17,952 bases of DNA, taken from NCBI GenBank assembly GCA_947623705.1, contig CANQHT010000016.1:1-17952 (forward strand). Direction: 5' to 3'. This document shows, piece by piece, positions 7,320 through 13,636 of this stretch. This stretch comes from an uncultured Bacilli bacterium (GTDB lineage Bacteria > Bacillota_I > Bacilli_A > RF39 > UBA660). The notes under the pieces are model-generated. The model saw nothing but the letters and a program-made list of their open reading frames with translations. It was not told the origin of the DNA and did not search any database. The position numbers were made by a program, and so were the translations under genes. The number at the start of each line of letters is the position of its first letter. The stretch's first letter is position 1.

Positions 7320-7454
7320 AAATGACGGGAGATAGTAGCCCCAGCCTAGCTTCGGCGACCTAGAAATAGGTAAAACGCAAAGTGGATAGCCAATTAGCCC
7401 GAGAATCAAAATCGGGCGCTACTAAAGACTTATCGATTTGGTAAGTCTTTTTTT
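7320..7454 (+). ncRNA. Stand-alone structured small RNA of unknown family
   Basis: A transcript of about 135 nt bounded by a near-consensus promoter and a strong terminator, with no open reading frame and no co-directional gene after it; uvrA is convergent. Helices by eye: closing stem TAGTAGC (7333-7339) with GCTACTA (7418-7424); hairpin ACCTA-GAAA-TAGGT (7358-7371) with a GNRA tetraloop, extended by GCG (7355-7357) with CGC (7376-7378) across an AAAA bulge; hairpin GCCCGA (7397-7402) with TCGGGC (7412-7417), directly abutting the closing stem. It is noticeably more GC-rich than its surroundings, as structured RNAs are in AT-rich genomes. I could not match it to 6S, SRP, tmRNA, RNase P or a riboswitch class. 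Confidence 0.75.
7424..7454 (+). terminator. Terminator of the small RNA
   Basis: AAAGACTTA (7424-7432) pairs with TAAGTCTTT (7442-7450), followed by a T run to 7454. It begins on the last base of the RNA's closing stem. Confidence 0.9.
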
Positions 7455-7497
7455 ATTAAAAAGAAAATCCACTACTTAGTTATACTAAATAGAGGAT
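7454..7497 (-). terminator. Terminator of uvrA
   Basis: On the minus strand ATCC (7497-7494) through GGAT (7470-7467) folds into a long stem with a single mismatch and a short ATA loop, then TTTTCTTTTT. The run starts a few bases after the uvrA stop. Confidence 0.8.
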
Positions 7498-7502
7498 ATT
7501 TT

Positions 7503-10319
7503 TTATTTTTCCTTTTCAAATATTTTCTTTAAGAATATACCGGTATATGATTTTTCATTTTTACTTACTTCTTCTGGTGTACCTGTAGCAATAACTTCGC
7601 CACCAAATTTTCCACCTTCCGGTCCTAAATCGATAACATAATCAGCTTGTTTAATAACATCTAAATTATGTTCAATAACTATAACTGTATCACCATTATC
7701 AACAATACGATTTAAAACCTCTAATAACTTTTTAATATCGGCAGAATGTAAACCAGTAGTTGGTTCATCTAAAATAAAGACAGATTTACCAGTTGGTTTC
7801 TTTTGTAATTCTTTAGCAAGTTTTACACGACCGGCTTCGCCTCCAGATAAAGTTGGAGCCCCTTGACCTAAAGTAATATAAGATAAACCAACATCTTGCA
7901 TAACTTTTAATTTATCTCTTACCTTGGGAATATTTTCAAAGAATGGTAAAGCTTCACTAACCCGCATATCTAAAACATCGGCAATACTTTTACCTTTAAA
8001 TTTAACATCTAAAGTTTCTTTATTATAGCGTTTACCGCCACAAACATCGCAAGGTACATAAACATCTGGTAAGAAATGCATTTCAATTTTCTTAACACCA
8101 TCACCCCAGCAAGCTTCACATCTGCCGCCTTTAACATTAAAGGAGAATCTTCCTTTATCATAGCCCCGCATTTTAGATTCTTTCATATTAGCAAAAACAT
8201 CTCTGATATCATCAAATACGCCAACATATGTAGCAGGATTACTTCTTGGAGTTCGACCAATAGCATCTTGACTAATATTTACTACTTTATCAACATTTTC
8301 CATACCCTTAACACTTTTACATTTACCCGGAATATCTTTCGAACGATAAAATTCTCGGTGAAGTGTTTTATAAAGTATCTCATTAACTAAAGTACTTTTA
8401 CCTGAACCAGAAACACCTGTTACCACAATAAATTTATTTAAAGGAAATTTAACATTAATATTTTTTAAATTGTTTTCTTGGGCACCTTTGACTTCTAAGA
8501 ATAATCCATTACCTTTTCGGTGCTTCTTAGGTATTTCAATTTTTTCTTTACCAGAAAGATAACGCCCCGTAATACTTTCTTCACACTTCATTACTTCTTC
8601 TGGCGTACCACTTGCGACAATATAACCACCAGCATCTCCAGCACCTGGACCAACATCCACTAAATAATCAGCCGCCAGCATCGTATCCGTATCATGTTCT
8701 ACAACTATTAAAGTATTCCCTAAATCACGCATTTCTTTTAAAGAATTAATTAATTTTTCATTATCTCTTTGATGGAGTCCTATAGATGGTTCATCTAAGA
8801 CATATAAAACCCCGGATAATTTACTACCAATTTGGGTAGCTAAACGAATTCTTTGGGCTTCTCCACCTGATAAAGTTGCGGCACTTCTGGCTAAAGTTAA
8901 ATAACTTAAACCAACATTTAATAAAAAGTCTAGTCTAGAAATAATTTCTTTTAAAAGTAAATTACTAATTTCTTGTTCTTCTTTTGTAAGTTTTAAATTT
9001 GTTAAGAAATCTTTTAATTCATCAATAGACATTTCTGTTAAATCATAAATACTTTTTTTATTTATTTTAACCGCTAAAATTTCATCTTTTAATCTTGTCC
9101 CATGACAAACATTACAAGTAGATTCAACCATAAAGTTTTCAATCCACTCTCTAATCCAACCACTATTAGTTTCTAAATATCTTCTTTCTAAATTATTGGC
9201 AATTCCTTCATAAGTTGATTTAGTATCTCTCGTACTACCATTTTTAGCGACATAATGAAAATCAATTATTTCTTTAGTACCATATAAAATTATATCTAAA
9301 TCTTTTTTACTCATATCTTTAACCGGAATGTTTAAATCAATATTAAAATGTTTCGCTACGGTATTAAGACTACTTAAATACATATTATTATCTAAGTTAA
9401 TGGCGACAATAGCCCCTTTATTAATACTTTTATTTTTATCGGGAATTAATAAATCTTCACTAATTTTTAATTTTGTTCCTAATCCTTTACATTCATCACA
9501 AGCACCATATGGGGAGTTAAAAGAAAACATTCTGGGTTCAAGTTCACTTAAAGAAAAATTACAATAAGGACAAGCATAATTTTCACTCATTAGTAAATCT
9601 TCCGTATCATTAATTCTGATAATAACAAGACCATTCGCCATTTTACAAGATGTTTCAATGGCTTCAAAAATTCGACTCCTCTCTTCACTAGATACTGGTA
9701 ATTTATCAATTAAAACATAAATATCATCTTTAATATTTTTTTCTAAAGTTATTTCATCTGCTGCATTATACATTACTCCATTAACTTTTATTTTAGTAAA
9801 TCCTTTACTGCGAAGATCTTCAATTAAATCTTTATGAGTACCTTTTTCTCCTCTTACAACAGGGGCAAATATTTCAATTTTAGTACCTTCTTCAAAATTT
9901 AAAACTTTATTAGTCATTTCTTCAATACTTTGACTTTTAATAGGAATATGATGAGTAGGACAATAAGGAATACCAATCCGGGAAAATAATAGTCTTAAAT
10001 AATCATATAATTCCGTTATAGTTCCAACAGTCGAACGAGGATTTTTATTGGTTGTTTTTTGGTCAATCGAAATACTAGGTGAAAGTCCTTCAATCGAATC
10101 TACTTGGGGTTTATCCCCTGAGCCAATAAATTGACGAGCATATGCTGATAGGCTTTCAACATATCTTCTTTCCCCTTCGGCATATATCGTATCAAAGGCT
10201 AAACTACTTTTACCACTTCCAGATACCCCGGTCATAACAATTAATTTATTCTTAGGTAACTCTAAATCAATATTTTTTAAATTATTTTCCCGAGCTCCTC
10301 TTATAATTATTTTATCCAT
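7503..10319 (-). CDS. uvrA: Excinuclease ABC subunit A
   Basis: DNA damage sensor of nucleotide excision repair, a dimeric ABC ATPase that loads UvrB at lesions. Its 938 aa are full length for the family. Seen: the first Walker A GVSGSGKSS at 31-39, a CPYC...CDEC zinc-binding region near 250-285, the first ABC signature LSGGEAQRIRLA followed by VLDEPSIGLHQRD, the second Walker A GVSGSGKST near 635, a second zinc finger CEACWGDG...CDVCGGKRY, and the second signature LSGGEAGRVKLA followed by FILDEPTTGLH. The ATG at 10319 follows GGTGG. uvrB is not adjacent, although it often is in Firmicutes. The promoter carries a LexA-like box, so SOS induction is likely. Confidence 0.98.
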   Translation of the reverse strand: MDKIIIRGARENNLKNIDLELPKNKLIVMTGVSGSGKSSLAFDTIYAEGERRYVESLSAYARQFIGSGDKPQVDSIEGLSPSISIDQKTTNKNPRSTVGTITELYDYLRLLFSRIGIPYCPTHHIPIKSQSIEEMTNKVLNFEEGTKIEIFAPVVRGEKGTHKDLIEDLRSKGFTKIKVNGVMYNAADEITLEKNIKDDIYVLIDKLPVSSEERSRIFEAIETSCKMANGLVIIRINDTEDLLMSENYACPYCNFSLSELEPRMFSFNSPYGACDECKGLGTKLKISEDLLIPDKNKSINKGAIVAINLDNNMYLSSLNTVAKHFNIDLNIPVKDMSKKDLDIILYGTKEIIDFHYVAKNGSTRDTKSTYEGIANNLERRYLETNSGWIREWIENFMVESTCNVCHGTRLKDEILAVKINKKSIYDLTEMSIDELKDFLTNLKLTKEEQEISNLLLKEIISRLDFLLNVGLSYLTLARSAATLSGGEAQRIRLATQIGSKLSGVLYVLDEPSIGLHQRDNEKLINSLKEMRDLGNTLIVVEHDTDTMLAADYLVDVGPGAGDAGGYIVASGTPEEVMKCEESITGRYLSGKEKIEIPKKHRKGNGLFLEVKGAQENNLKNINVKFPLNKFIVVTGVSGSGKSTLVNEILYKTLHREFYRSKDIPGKCKSVKGMENVDKVVNISQDAIGRTPRSNPATYVGVFDDIRDVFANMKESKMRGYDKGRFSFNVKGGRCEACWGDGVKKIEMHFLPDVYVPCDVCGGKRYNKETLDVKFKGKSIADVLDMRVSEALPFFENIPKVRDKLKVMQDVGLSYITLGQGAPTLSGGEAGRVKLAKELQKKPTGKSVFILDEPTTGLHSADIKKLLEVLNRIVDNGDTVIVIEHNLDVIKQADYVIDLGPEGGKFGGEVIATGTPEEVSKNEKSYTGIFLKKIFEKEK

Positions 10320-10381
10320 TTCATACCACCTACAAATCCTTTAATATTCTAATACTTTTTGAAAAAATTTCAAGCATAACT

Positions 10382-10410
10382 AATATATCAAACAAACGTA
10401 TGTTAGTCAA
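10382..10410 (-). promoter_or_regulatory. uvrA promoter
   Basis: Minus strand TTGACT (10410-10405), an exact 17-nt spacer and TATATT (10387-10382). The leader to the uvrA ATG is about 55 nt. Confidence 0.75.
10393..10406 (-). promoter_or_regulatory. LexA/DinR-like SOS box in the uvrA promoter
   Basis: The minus strand reads CTAACATACGTTTG, matching the Gram-positive LexA consensus CGAACRNRYGTTCG at 12 of 14 positions, including the AAC-N4-GTT core. It fills the spacer between -35 and -10, where repressor binding would block RNA polymerase. Confidence 0.7.
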
Positions 10411-10418
10411 GTAATTTT

Positions 10419-10450
10419 TAAAAAAAGGCACCATTACCCAAGTGCCTTTT
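10419..10450 (-). terminator. Terminator of the cyclophilin gene
   Basis: AAAAGGCAC and GTGCCTTTT (10423-10431 and 10442-10450) form a 9-bp stem, with T7 following on the minus strand. A second small hairpin, GTAGAG/CTCTAC (10456-10472), lies between it and the stop codon. Confidence 0.85.
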
Positions 10451-10515
10451 CATTCGTAGAGTAAACCTCTACATTACTATATTGAACAATTATTTTAAAA
10501 TTATACATTTTTTTA

Positions 10516-11157
10516 TTATTTTTCAGTAACTTTAACAAATCTAACACTTTGCATAATTTGTCTTACTGTTGGTTTATCATTACTATCTGTTTCAACTTCA
10601 GATATTTCTACAACATTATCATAACCGGCGATTACTTTACCAAAAGCCGCATAATTGCCATCTAAATAACCAATATTATCATTACTATTAACACAAATAA
10701 AGAATTGACTACTAGCGGAATTAAAGTCTTCCGTTGTATCGGGATTTTGATCATCAGCTCTGGCCATAGAAACCACGCCTTCCTCGTGTTTTAAATTATT
10801 TTCAACACCATTGGCTTTAAATTCGCCTTTGATTGTTTCATCACTTCCACCTGTTCCATTGGCAAGTGGATCACCGGTTTGAATCATAAAGTCTTTAATT
10901 ACCCGATGGAATAATAAATTATCATAAAATTTTTCACTAACTAACTTTTGAAAATTAGCTACCGTAATCGGCGCAATATCGGGATATAATTCAATTAAAA
11001 TAACTTTGTTTTTATTTGTTAATATTTTAACATAATTAGTTACTTCTTCTGTTTCTTCATAATGATAACCTTCTATATCCCCAACTGTATAGTCACTACC
11101 ACAACCACCTAAAAATAAACATATTCCTATTAATAAAATAAGATATAATTTTTTCAT
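10516..11157 (-). CDS. Cyclophilin-type peptidyl-prolyl isomerase lipoprotein
   Basis: Exported proline cis-trans isomerase of 213 aa, probably helping proteins fold outside the membrane. Seen: a lipoprotein signal peptide with basic MKK, a hydrophobic stretch and lipobox LGGC with Cys19, a short linker, then a cyclophilin domain at about 42-212 with FHRVIKDFMIQTGDP (83-97, carrying the catalytic Arg), GTGGS (101-105), SSQFFI (149-154) and AFGKV (171-175). The ATG at 11157, behind GGGTGATG, is chosen because it gives a proper signal peptide; a longer in-frame start at 11205 would add a non-signal hydrophobic leader. A TATAAT at 11179-11174 may be its -10, and read-through from the small peptide gene upstream is also possible. 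Lgt, encoded in this window, would lipidate it. Confidence 0.93.
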   Translation of the reverse strand: MKKLYLILLIGICLFLGGCGSDYTVGDIEGYHYEETEEVTNYVKILTNKNKVILIELYPDIAPITVANFQKLVSEKFYDNLLFHRVIKDFMIQTGDPLANGTGGSDETIKGEFKANGVENNLKHEEGVVSMARADDQNPDTTEDFNSASSQFFICVNSNDNIGYLDGNYAAFGKVIAGYDNVVEISEVETDSNDKPTVRQIMQSVRFVKVTEK

Positions 11158-11173
11158 TTCATCACCCACAATT

Positions 11174-11179
11174 ATTATA
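11174..11179 (-). promoter_or_regulatory. Possible -10 of the cyclophilin gene
   Basis: TATAAT on the minus strand, 17 nt before the ATG. No good -35 sits at the usual distance (TTGATG at 11205-11200 is 20 nt away), so this is tentative. Two near-identical 10-mers, GACAAACTTT and CACAAACTTT, lie in tandem just upstream (11211-11230). Confidence 0.35.
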
Positions 11180-11243
11180 ATATAATAAAGAAAAAAGTTC
11201 ATCAATTATTGACAAACTTTCACAAACTTTATTCGAAAACCAC

Positions 11244-11272
11244 TTGTAATTATTCCTATCCTAGGGTATACT
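11244..11272 (+). promoter_or_regulatory. Promoter of the antisense RNA
   Basis: TTGTAA (11244-11249), an exact 17-nt spacer and TATACT (11267-11272). The predicted start is at 11279, the first base of the AGGAAG hairpin. Confidence 0.6.
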
Positions 11273-11278
11273 TACTAT

Positions 11279-11357
11279 AGGAAGCGTGAGTTTCACGCCA
11301 CCTGGTTTTATGTAAGGCGACGCTACCTTAGGGTAATTCCTAAAGAGGCGTCTTTTT
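11279..11357 (+). ncRNA. Short convergent antisense RNA, candidate antitoxin RNA
   Basis: Predicted transcript of about 79 nt. Its 5' end folds as AGG-aa-GCGTGA-gtt-TCACGC-ca-CCT (11279-11303). Its 3' end is a terminator hairpin (11319-11352) followed by T5. The terminal 35 nt are antisense to the end of the 36-aa peptide gene. No reading frame is visible. The layout of a short stable RNA converging on the 3' end of a small hydrophobic peptide mRNA is that of type I antitoxins such as SR4 or RNA II; this is inference. Confidence 0.5.
11319..11357 (+). terminator. Terminator of the antisense RNA
   Basis: GACGCT (11319-11324) pairs with GGCGTC (11347-11352), with an inner stem TTAGG/CCTAA, then TTTTT at 11353-11357. 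On the minus strand no T run follows, so it would stop only plus-strand transcription. Confidence 0.75.
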
Positions 11358-11433
11358 CAATTAAAACACATATAATGTATAATAAAAGAAAAATTATTAC
11401 TAACAATACTTTAATTAAATTTCTTGCTTTCAT
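11323..11433 (-). CDS. 36-aa single-TM peptide, candidate type I toxin
   Basis: Small gene with a strong AGGAGG, 7 nt before the ATG at 11433 (another ATG at 11439 is too close to the Shine-Dalgarno). The peptide begins MKARNLIK, has one hydrophobic helix at about residues 6-24 made almost only of Leu, Ile and Val, then a charged and polar tail starting at EKDAS (26-30) and ending TLR. Basic start, one TM and a short charged tail are the pattern of membrane toxins of type I systems, but the sequence matches none I know (it lacks the Fst and TxpA signatures). CCTCT in the leader could pair with AGAGG of the Shine-Dalgarno and hide it. There is no terminator on this strand before the cyclophilin gene, so the mRNA may be dicistronic. 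Alternatives are a plain small membrane protein or a leader peptide. Confidence 0.55.
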   Translation of the reverse strand: MKARNLIKVLLVIIFLLLYIICVLIEKDASLGITLR

Positions 11434-11487
11434 AAACATTCCTCCTCTCAAGATTCTTTTACAACCAAAACCCCGAGTGTGAGAAAG

Positions 11488-11512
11488 AGGTGGCGCCACT
11501 CAAGCACTTCCT
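11488..11512 (-). other. 5' hairpin of the small-peptide mRNA
   Basis: At the predicted +1 (11512) the minus strand folds AGG-aa-GTGC-(7-nt loop)-GCGC-ca-CCT, including the palindrome GTGGCGCCAC. It is 25 nt long, like the antisense RNA's 5' hairpin at 11279-11303, and shares AGGAAG at the 5' end and CGCCACCT at the 3' end, the two copies lying on opposite strands. Confidence 0.6.
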
Positions 11513-11519
11513 AAAAAAC

Positions 11520-11548
11520 ATTCTGACACAATTTTTACTTAATGACAA
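11520..11548 (-). promoter_or_regulatory. Promoter of the small-peptide gene
   Basis: Minus strand TTGTCA (11548-11543), a 17-nt spacer and an extended -10 TGT-CAGAAT (CAGAAT at 11525-11520). The predicted start is at about 11512, where the AGGAAG hairpin begins. Confidence 0.6.
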
Positions 11549-11575
11549 GACTTTCGACAAATCTTGTCATTTTTC
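11542..11575. repeat. Inverted repeat over the -35 of the small-peptide promoter
   Basis: ATGACAAGA (11542-11550) and TCTTGTCAT (11562-11570) form a perfect 9-bp dyad with an 11-nt centre, overlapping the TTGTCA -35. On the plus strand it is followed by TTTTT, so it could be a terminator for plus-strand transcripts, an operator, or both. Confidence 0.6.
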
Positions 11576-11601
11576 GACATTTTAAAACAAAATTTGCCAA
11601 T

Positions 11602-11630
11602 AAAAAAGTCCATCTTTAAGACAAACTTTT
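11602..11630 (-). terminator. Terminator of merR-ybjQ
   Basis: Minus strand AAAAGT-TT-GTCTT-A-AAGAT-GG-ACTTTT followed by further T, about 10 nt after the ybjQ stop codon. Confidence 0.65.
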
Positions 11631-11640
11631 ATTAAATAAA

Positions 11641-11964
11641 TTAATTTTTCTTTTTAGTTTTAACTGCGGTACCATAAGCAATAATTTCGGCAGCACCACC
11701 CATCACTGTTGAAGAACCATAACGAATATTGATAATAGCATCCGCACCTAGACTTTCGGCTTCATCAACCATTCTTTTGGTGGCCATTTTTCTTGCCATC
11801 GCAATCATTTCGGTATAACCAACAATTTCGCCACCAACAATAGTTTTAAGACCAGCCATAAAATCCCGACCAATATTTTTAGATTGGACAATTTGGCCTT
11901 TTACTAATCCTAAAACTTCCGTAATTTCTTCATTAGGTAAATAATCAATATTTACTAGCTTCAT
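11641..11964 (-). CDS. YbjQ family protein
   Basis: Small cytoplasmic protein of 107 aa from the YbjQ (UPF0145, heavy-metal-binding-like) family, which forms pentamers; its cell role is not established. Seen: the family core VKGQIVQSKNIGRDFMAGLK and VGGEIVGYTEM, then an ARKMATKRMVDEAESLGADA helix and the strand NIRYGSSTVMGGAAEIIAYGTAV. The ATG at 11964, 8 nt after AGGAGG (11973-11978), is chosen; an in-frame GTG at 11973 overlaps the Shine-Dalgarno itself. It overlaps the merR stop by 20 bp, so translation is probably coupled and the two proteins probably act in one response. Confidence 0.93.
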   Translation of the reverse strand: MKLVNIDYLPNEEITEVLGLVKGQIVQSKNIGRDFMAGLKTIVGGEIVGYTEMIAMARKMATKRMVDEAESLGADAIINIRYGSSTVMGGAAEIIAYGTAVKTKKKN

Positions 11965-12589
11965 CTTCTTCACCTCCTAAAATTTCTTTAATTCTAACTA
12001 CTAAATTATAAAATATACAAAATACTAGTAATCCTAAAACTAATATTAATAAAATGAATATCAACCAAGGACAATTATCATCTAACGTAAATTGAAAATA
12101 ACATAGAACTGCTAAAATAATAATAAAGATAGTATTAAAAATTAAACTGGATAGAGCGGCTCCAAAGATTTGTTTCTTTTTATTACTTTTTGTATTTTGC
12201 ATCGTAAATCCCTCCTTATTTAAAATGCGCACATTTTGAAAATATTTATCAATTTTAATCTCATTAAATTCTATTTTTGCATCAATTATTTCTTCACATA
12301 ATTTTTTAATAGTTAAATATTTTTCTTCAACAGCATTAATCTTTTGAATTCTTTCTTTTAAACAATCAGATAAAGATAATTCATTATTATTTAACTGATA
12401 TATTTCTTTTATGGGCACATCTAATTCTCTTAAAAATTTAATAACTTTTAATTTATAAATATCTTCATCAGTATAAATTCTATAACCATTCTCTTCTTTT
12501 CTTCTAGGACTAAGTAAACCATTTTCTTCATAAAAGCGAATACTTTTTTTGGAAAGTCCCACGATATTTTCAACATCACTTATGAGCAT
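11945..12589 (-). CDS. MerR-family regulator with C-terminal two-TM domain
   Basis: Predicted DNA-binding regulator of 214 aa tethered to the membrane. Seen: a MerR winged helix at 1-70 (LISDVENIVGLSKKSIRFYEENGLLSPRR, then GYRIYTDEDIYKLKVIKFLRELDVPI), a dimerisation-type helix at about 70-120, a Lys-rich stretch at 131-139, TM helices at about 141-164 and 175-197, and an acidic tail GGEEDEASKY. No Cys-rich metal site is evident. The ATG at 12589 follows AAGGAGG. Met130 has its own AAGGAGG at 8 nt spacing (12217-12211), so an 85-aa membrane-only product may also be made. The promoter has a 19-bp spacer as expected for MerR regulation. Confidence 0.88.
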   Translation of the reverse strand: MLISDVENIVGLSKKSIRFYEENGLLSPRRKEENGYRIYTDEDIYKLKVIKFLRELDVPIKEIYQLNNNELSLSDCLKERIQKINAVEEKYLTIKKLCEEIIDAKIEFNEIKIDKYFQNVRILNKEGFTMQNTKSNKKKQIFGAALSSLIFNTIFIIILAVLCYFQFTLDDNCPWLIFILLILVLGLLVFCIFYNLVVRIKEILGGEEDEASKY

Positions 12590-12609
12590 ATTTTCCTCCT
12601 TTCCCCTCT

Positions 12610-12640
12610 AATATAAACTATTCCCTTAGGTTAAAGTCAA
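12610..12640 (-). promoter_or_regulatory. MerR-type promoter with a 19-bp spacer
   Basis: Minus strand TTGACT (12640-12635), a 19-nt spacer and TATATT (12615-12610). The spacer contains TTTAACCTAAGGGAATAGTT, similar to MerR-family operators. The over-long spacer is the signature of promoters untwisted by MerR proteins, so autoregulation is likely. Confidence 0.75.
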
Positions 12641-12670
12641 GAAAAAAATCTTTCCCTAAAAAGAAAGATT
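12640..12670 (-). terminator. Terminator of the dehydratase/activase cluster
   Basis: Minus strand AATCTTTC (12670-12663) pairs with GAAAGATT (12654-12647), followed by T5-7. The stop codon of the last gene overlaps the stem. Confidence 0.85.
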
Positions 12671-13634
12671 AATTACCAACTTTAGATTTGACTTTAATGG
12701 CTCCTTTATCACATTTATTACCCCAAGCATCAATAAGTTCGCCATCTTTATACACACAAATTCGCTCGCAGTTATTAGCACATCCTTTGCATTCTATACC
12801 TTTAGTTTCAAAAGTTACATCTTCAATATTAAAATCAAATTTAATTTCTTTAACTTTTTTACTCATAATGGCTACTCCTAAAGCCCCCATTAAATGCGAA
12901 TTAGGATCAACAATTATCTTTTCACCCGTTGCTTCTTCAAAGGCTTTAATAACCCCAACATTTTTAGATACGCCACCTTGAAAAACAATTGGTGCACTAA
13001 TTTTTTTACCTTTACCAACATTATTTAAATAATTATTAACTACGGCCTTACATAAACCAGCGACGATATCTTCTTTTTTATGACCCATTTGTGCTTTATG
13101 AACCAAATCACTTTCGGCAAAAACAGTACAACGAGCCGCAATATTAGTCGGATTCTTACTTTTTAAAGCGAGTTCCCCAAATTCTTCAACTTCAAGTCCT
13201 AACCGGTGGGATTGACTAGATAAAAATGAACCGGTGCCAGCAGCACATAAAGTATTCATCGCATAATCTACTACAATTCCGTTATCAATAATAATTATCT
13301 TAGAATCTTGACCACCTATTTCAAAAATAGTATGCACATCAGGGTATAAAGACAAAGTTCCAATCGCATGAGCAGTTATTTCATTTTTAACAACATTGGC
13401 TCCTAACATAACCCCAATTAATTTCCTTGCTGAACCAGTTGTTCCTACTCCTACTACTTCATATTTTTTTCTGTTTAGTTGCTCTTTTAAAGTATGTACC
13501 ACTTTTTTTACCGCATTAATTGGATCTCCTTCTGTCCATAAATATTCTTGGGCAAGTATTTTATTATCTTCATCTATTATAATTCCTTTAGTAGAAATTG
13601 AACCAATATCAATTCCCATATATGCTTTCTTCAT
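12669..13634 (-). CDS. 2-hydroxyacyl-CoA dehydratase activase (BadF/HgdC type)
   Basis: ASKHA-fold ATPase of 321 aa that uses ATP to drive an electron from its [4Fe-4S] cluster into a partner dehydratase or reductase. Seen: the phosphate loop GIDIGSISTKG (7-17), GTTGSAR (64-70), IGGQDSK (106-112), and the two cluster-ligand cysteines in NTLCAAGTGSF (Cys130) and AARCTVFAESD (Cys169) that would bridge the dimer. Beyond the standard about 260-aa activase there is a C-terminal Cys-rich tail with Cys282, 285, 289, 293 and 308 (CKGCANNCERIC...C), as in the large fused relatives, perhaps a second metal site. The ATG at 13634 lies 2 bp after the upstream stop codon, and it is the last gene of the cluster. 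The true substrate is unknown. Confidence 0.9.
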   Translation of the reverse strand: MKKAYMGIDIGSISTKGIIIDEDNKILAQEYLWTEGDPINAVKKVVHTLKEQLNRKKYEVVGVGTTGSARKLIGVMLGANVVKNEITAHAIGTLSLYPDVHTIFEIGGQDSKIIIIDNGIVVDYAMNTLCAAGTGSFLSSQSHRLGLEVEEFGELALKSKNPTNIAARCTVFAESDLVHKAQMGHKKEDIVAGLCKAVVNNYLNNVGKGKKISAPIVFQGGVSKNVGVIKAFEEATGEKIIVDPNSHLMGALGVAIMSKKVKEIKFDFNIEDVTFETKGIECKGCANNCERICVYKDGELIDAWGNKCDKGAIKVKSKVGN

Positions 13635-13636
13635 TA

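Noticed and set aside
7320..7424. Cyclic-di-GMP-I riboswitch, suggested by a GAAA-capped hairpin followed by ACGCAAAG
   Set aside because: The second receptor-bearing helix and the usual flanking stem do not follow, and there is no downstream gene on this strand.
8076..9567. Plus-strand reading frames inside uvrA
   Set aside because: Antisense shadows of a full-length, well conserved minus-strand gene with no ribosome binding sites; the same applies to plus-strand frames inside the dehydratase cluster.
11158..11205. Longer cyclophilin start at 11205
   Set aside because: It adds a hydrophobic leader before a textbook lipoprotein signal peptide that has its own Shine-Dalgarno.
11279..11303. 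T-box-like AGGTGGCG on the minus strand before the cyclophilin gene
   Set aside because: It lacks the conserved TGGNACC bulge and a specifier stem, and the gene is not a tRNA-linked one.
11279..11512. Invertible DNA segment bounded by the AGGAAG...CCACCT inverted copies
   Set aside because: The copies differ in the middle (about 14 conserved end positions of 25) and no recombinase gene is nearby.
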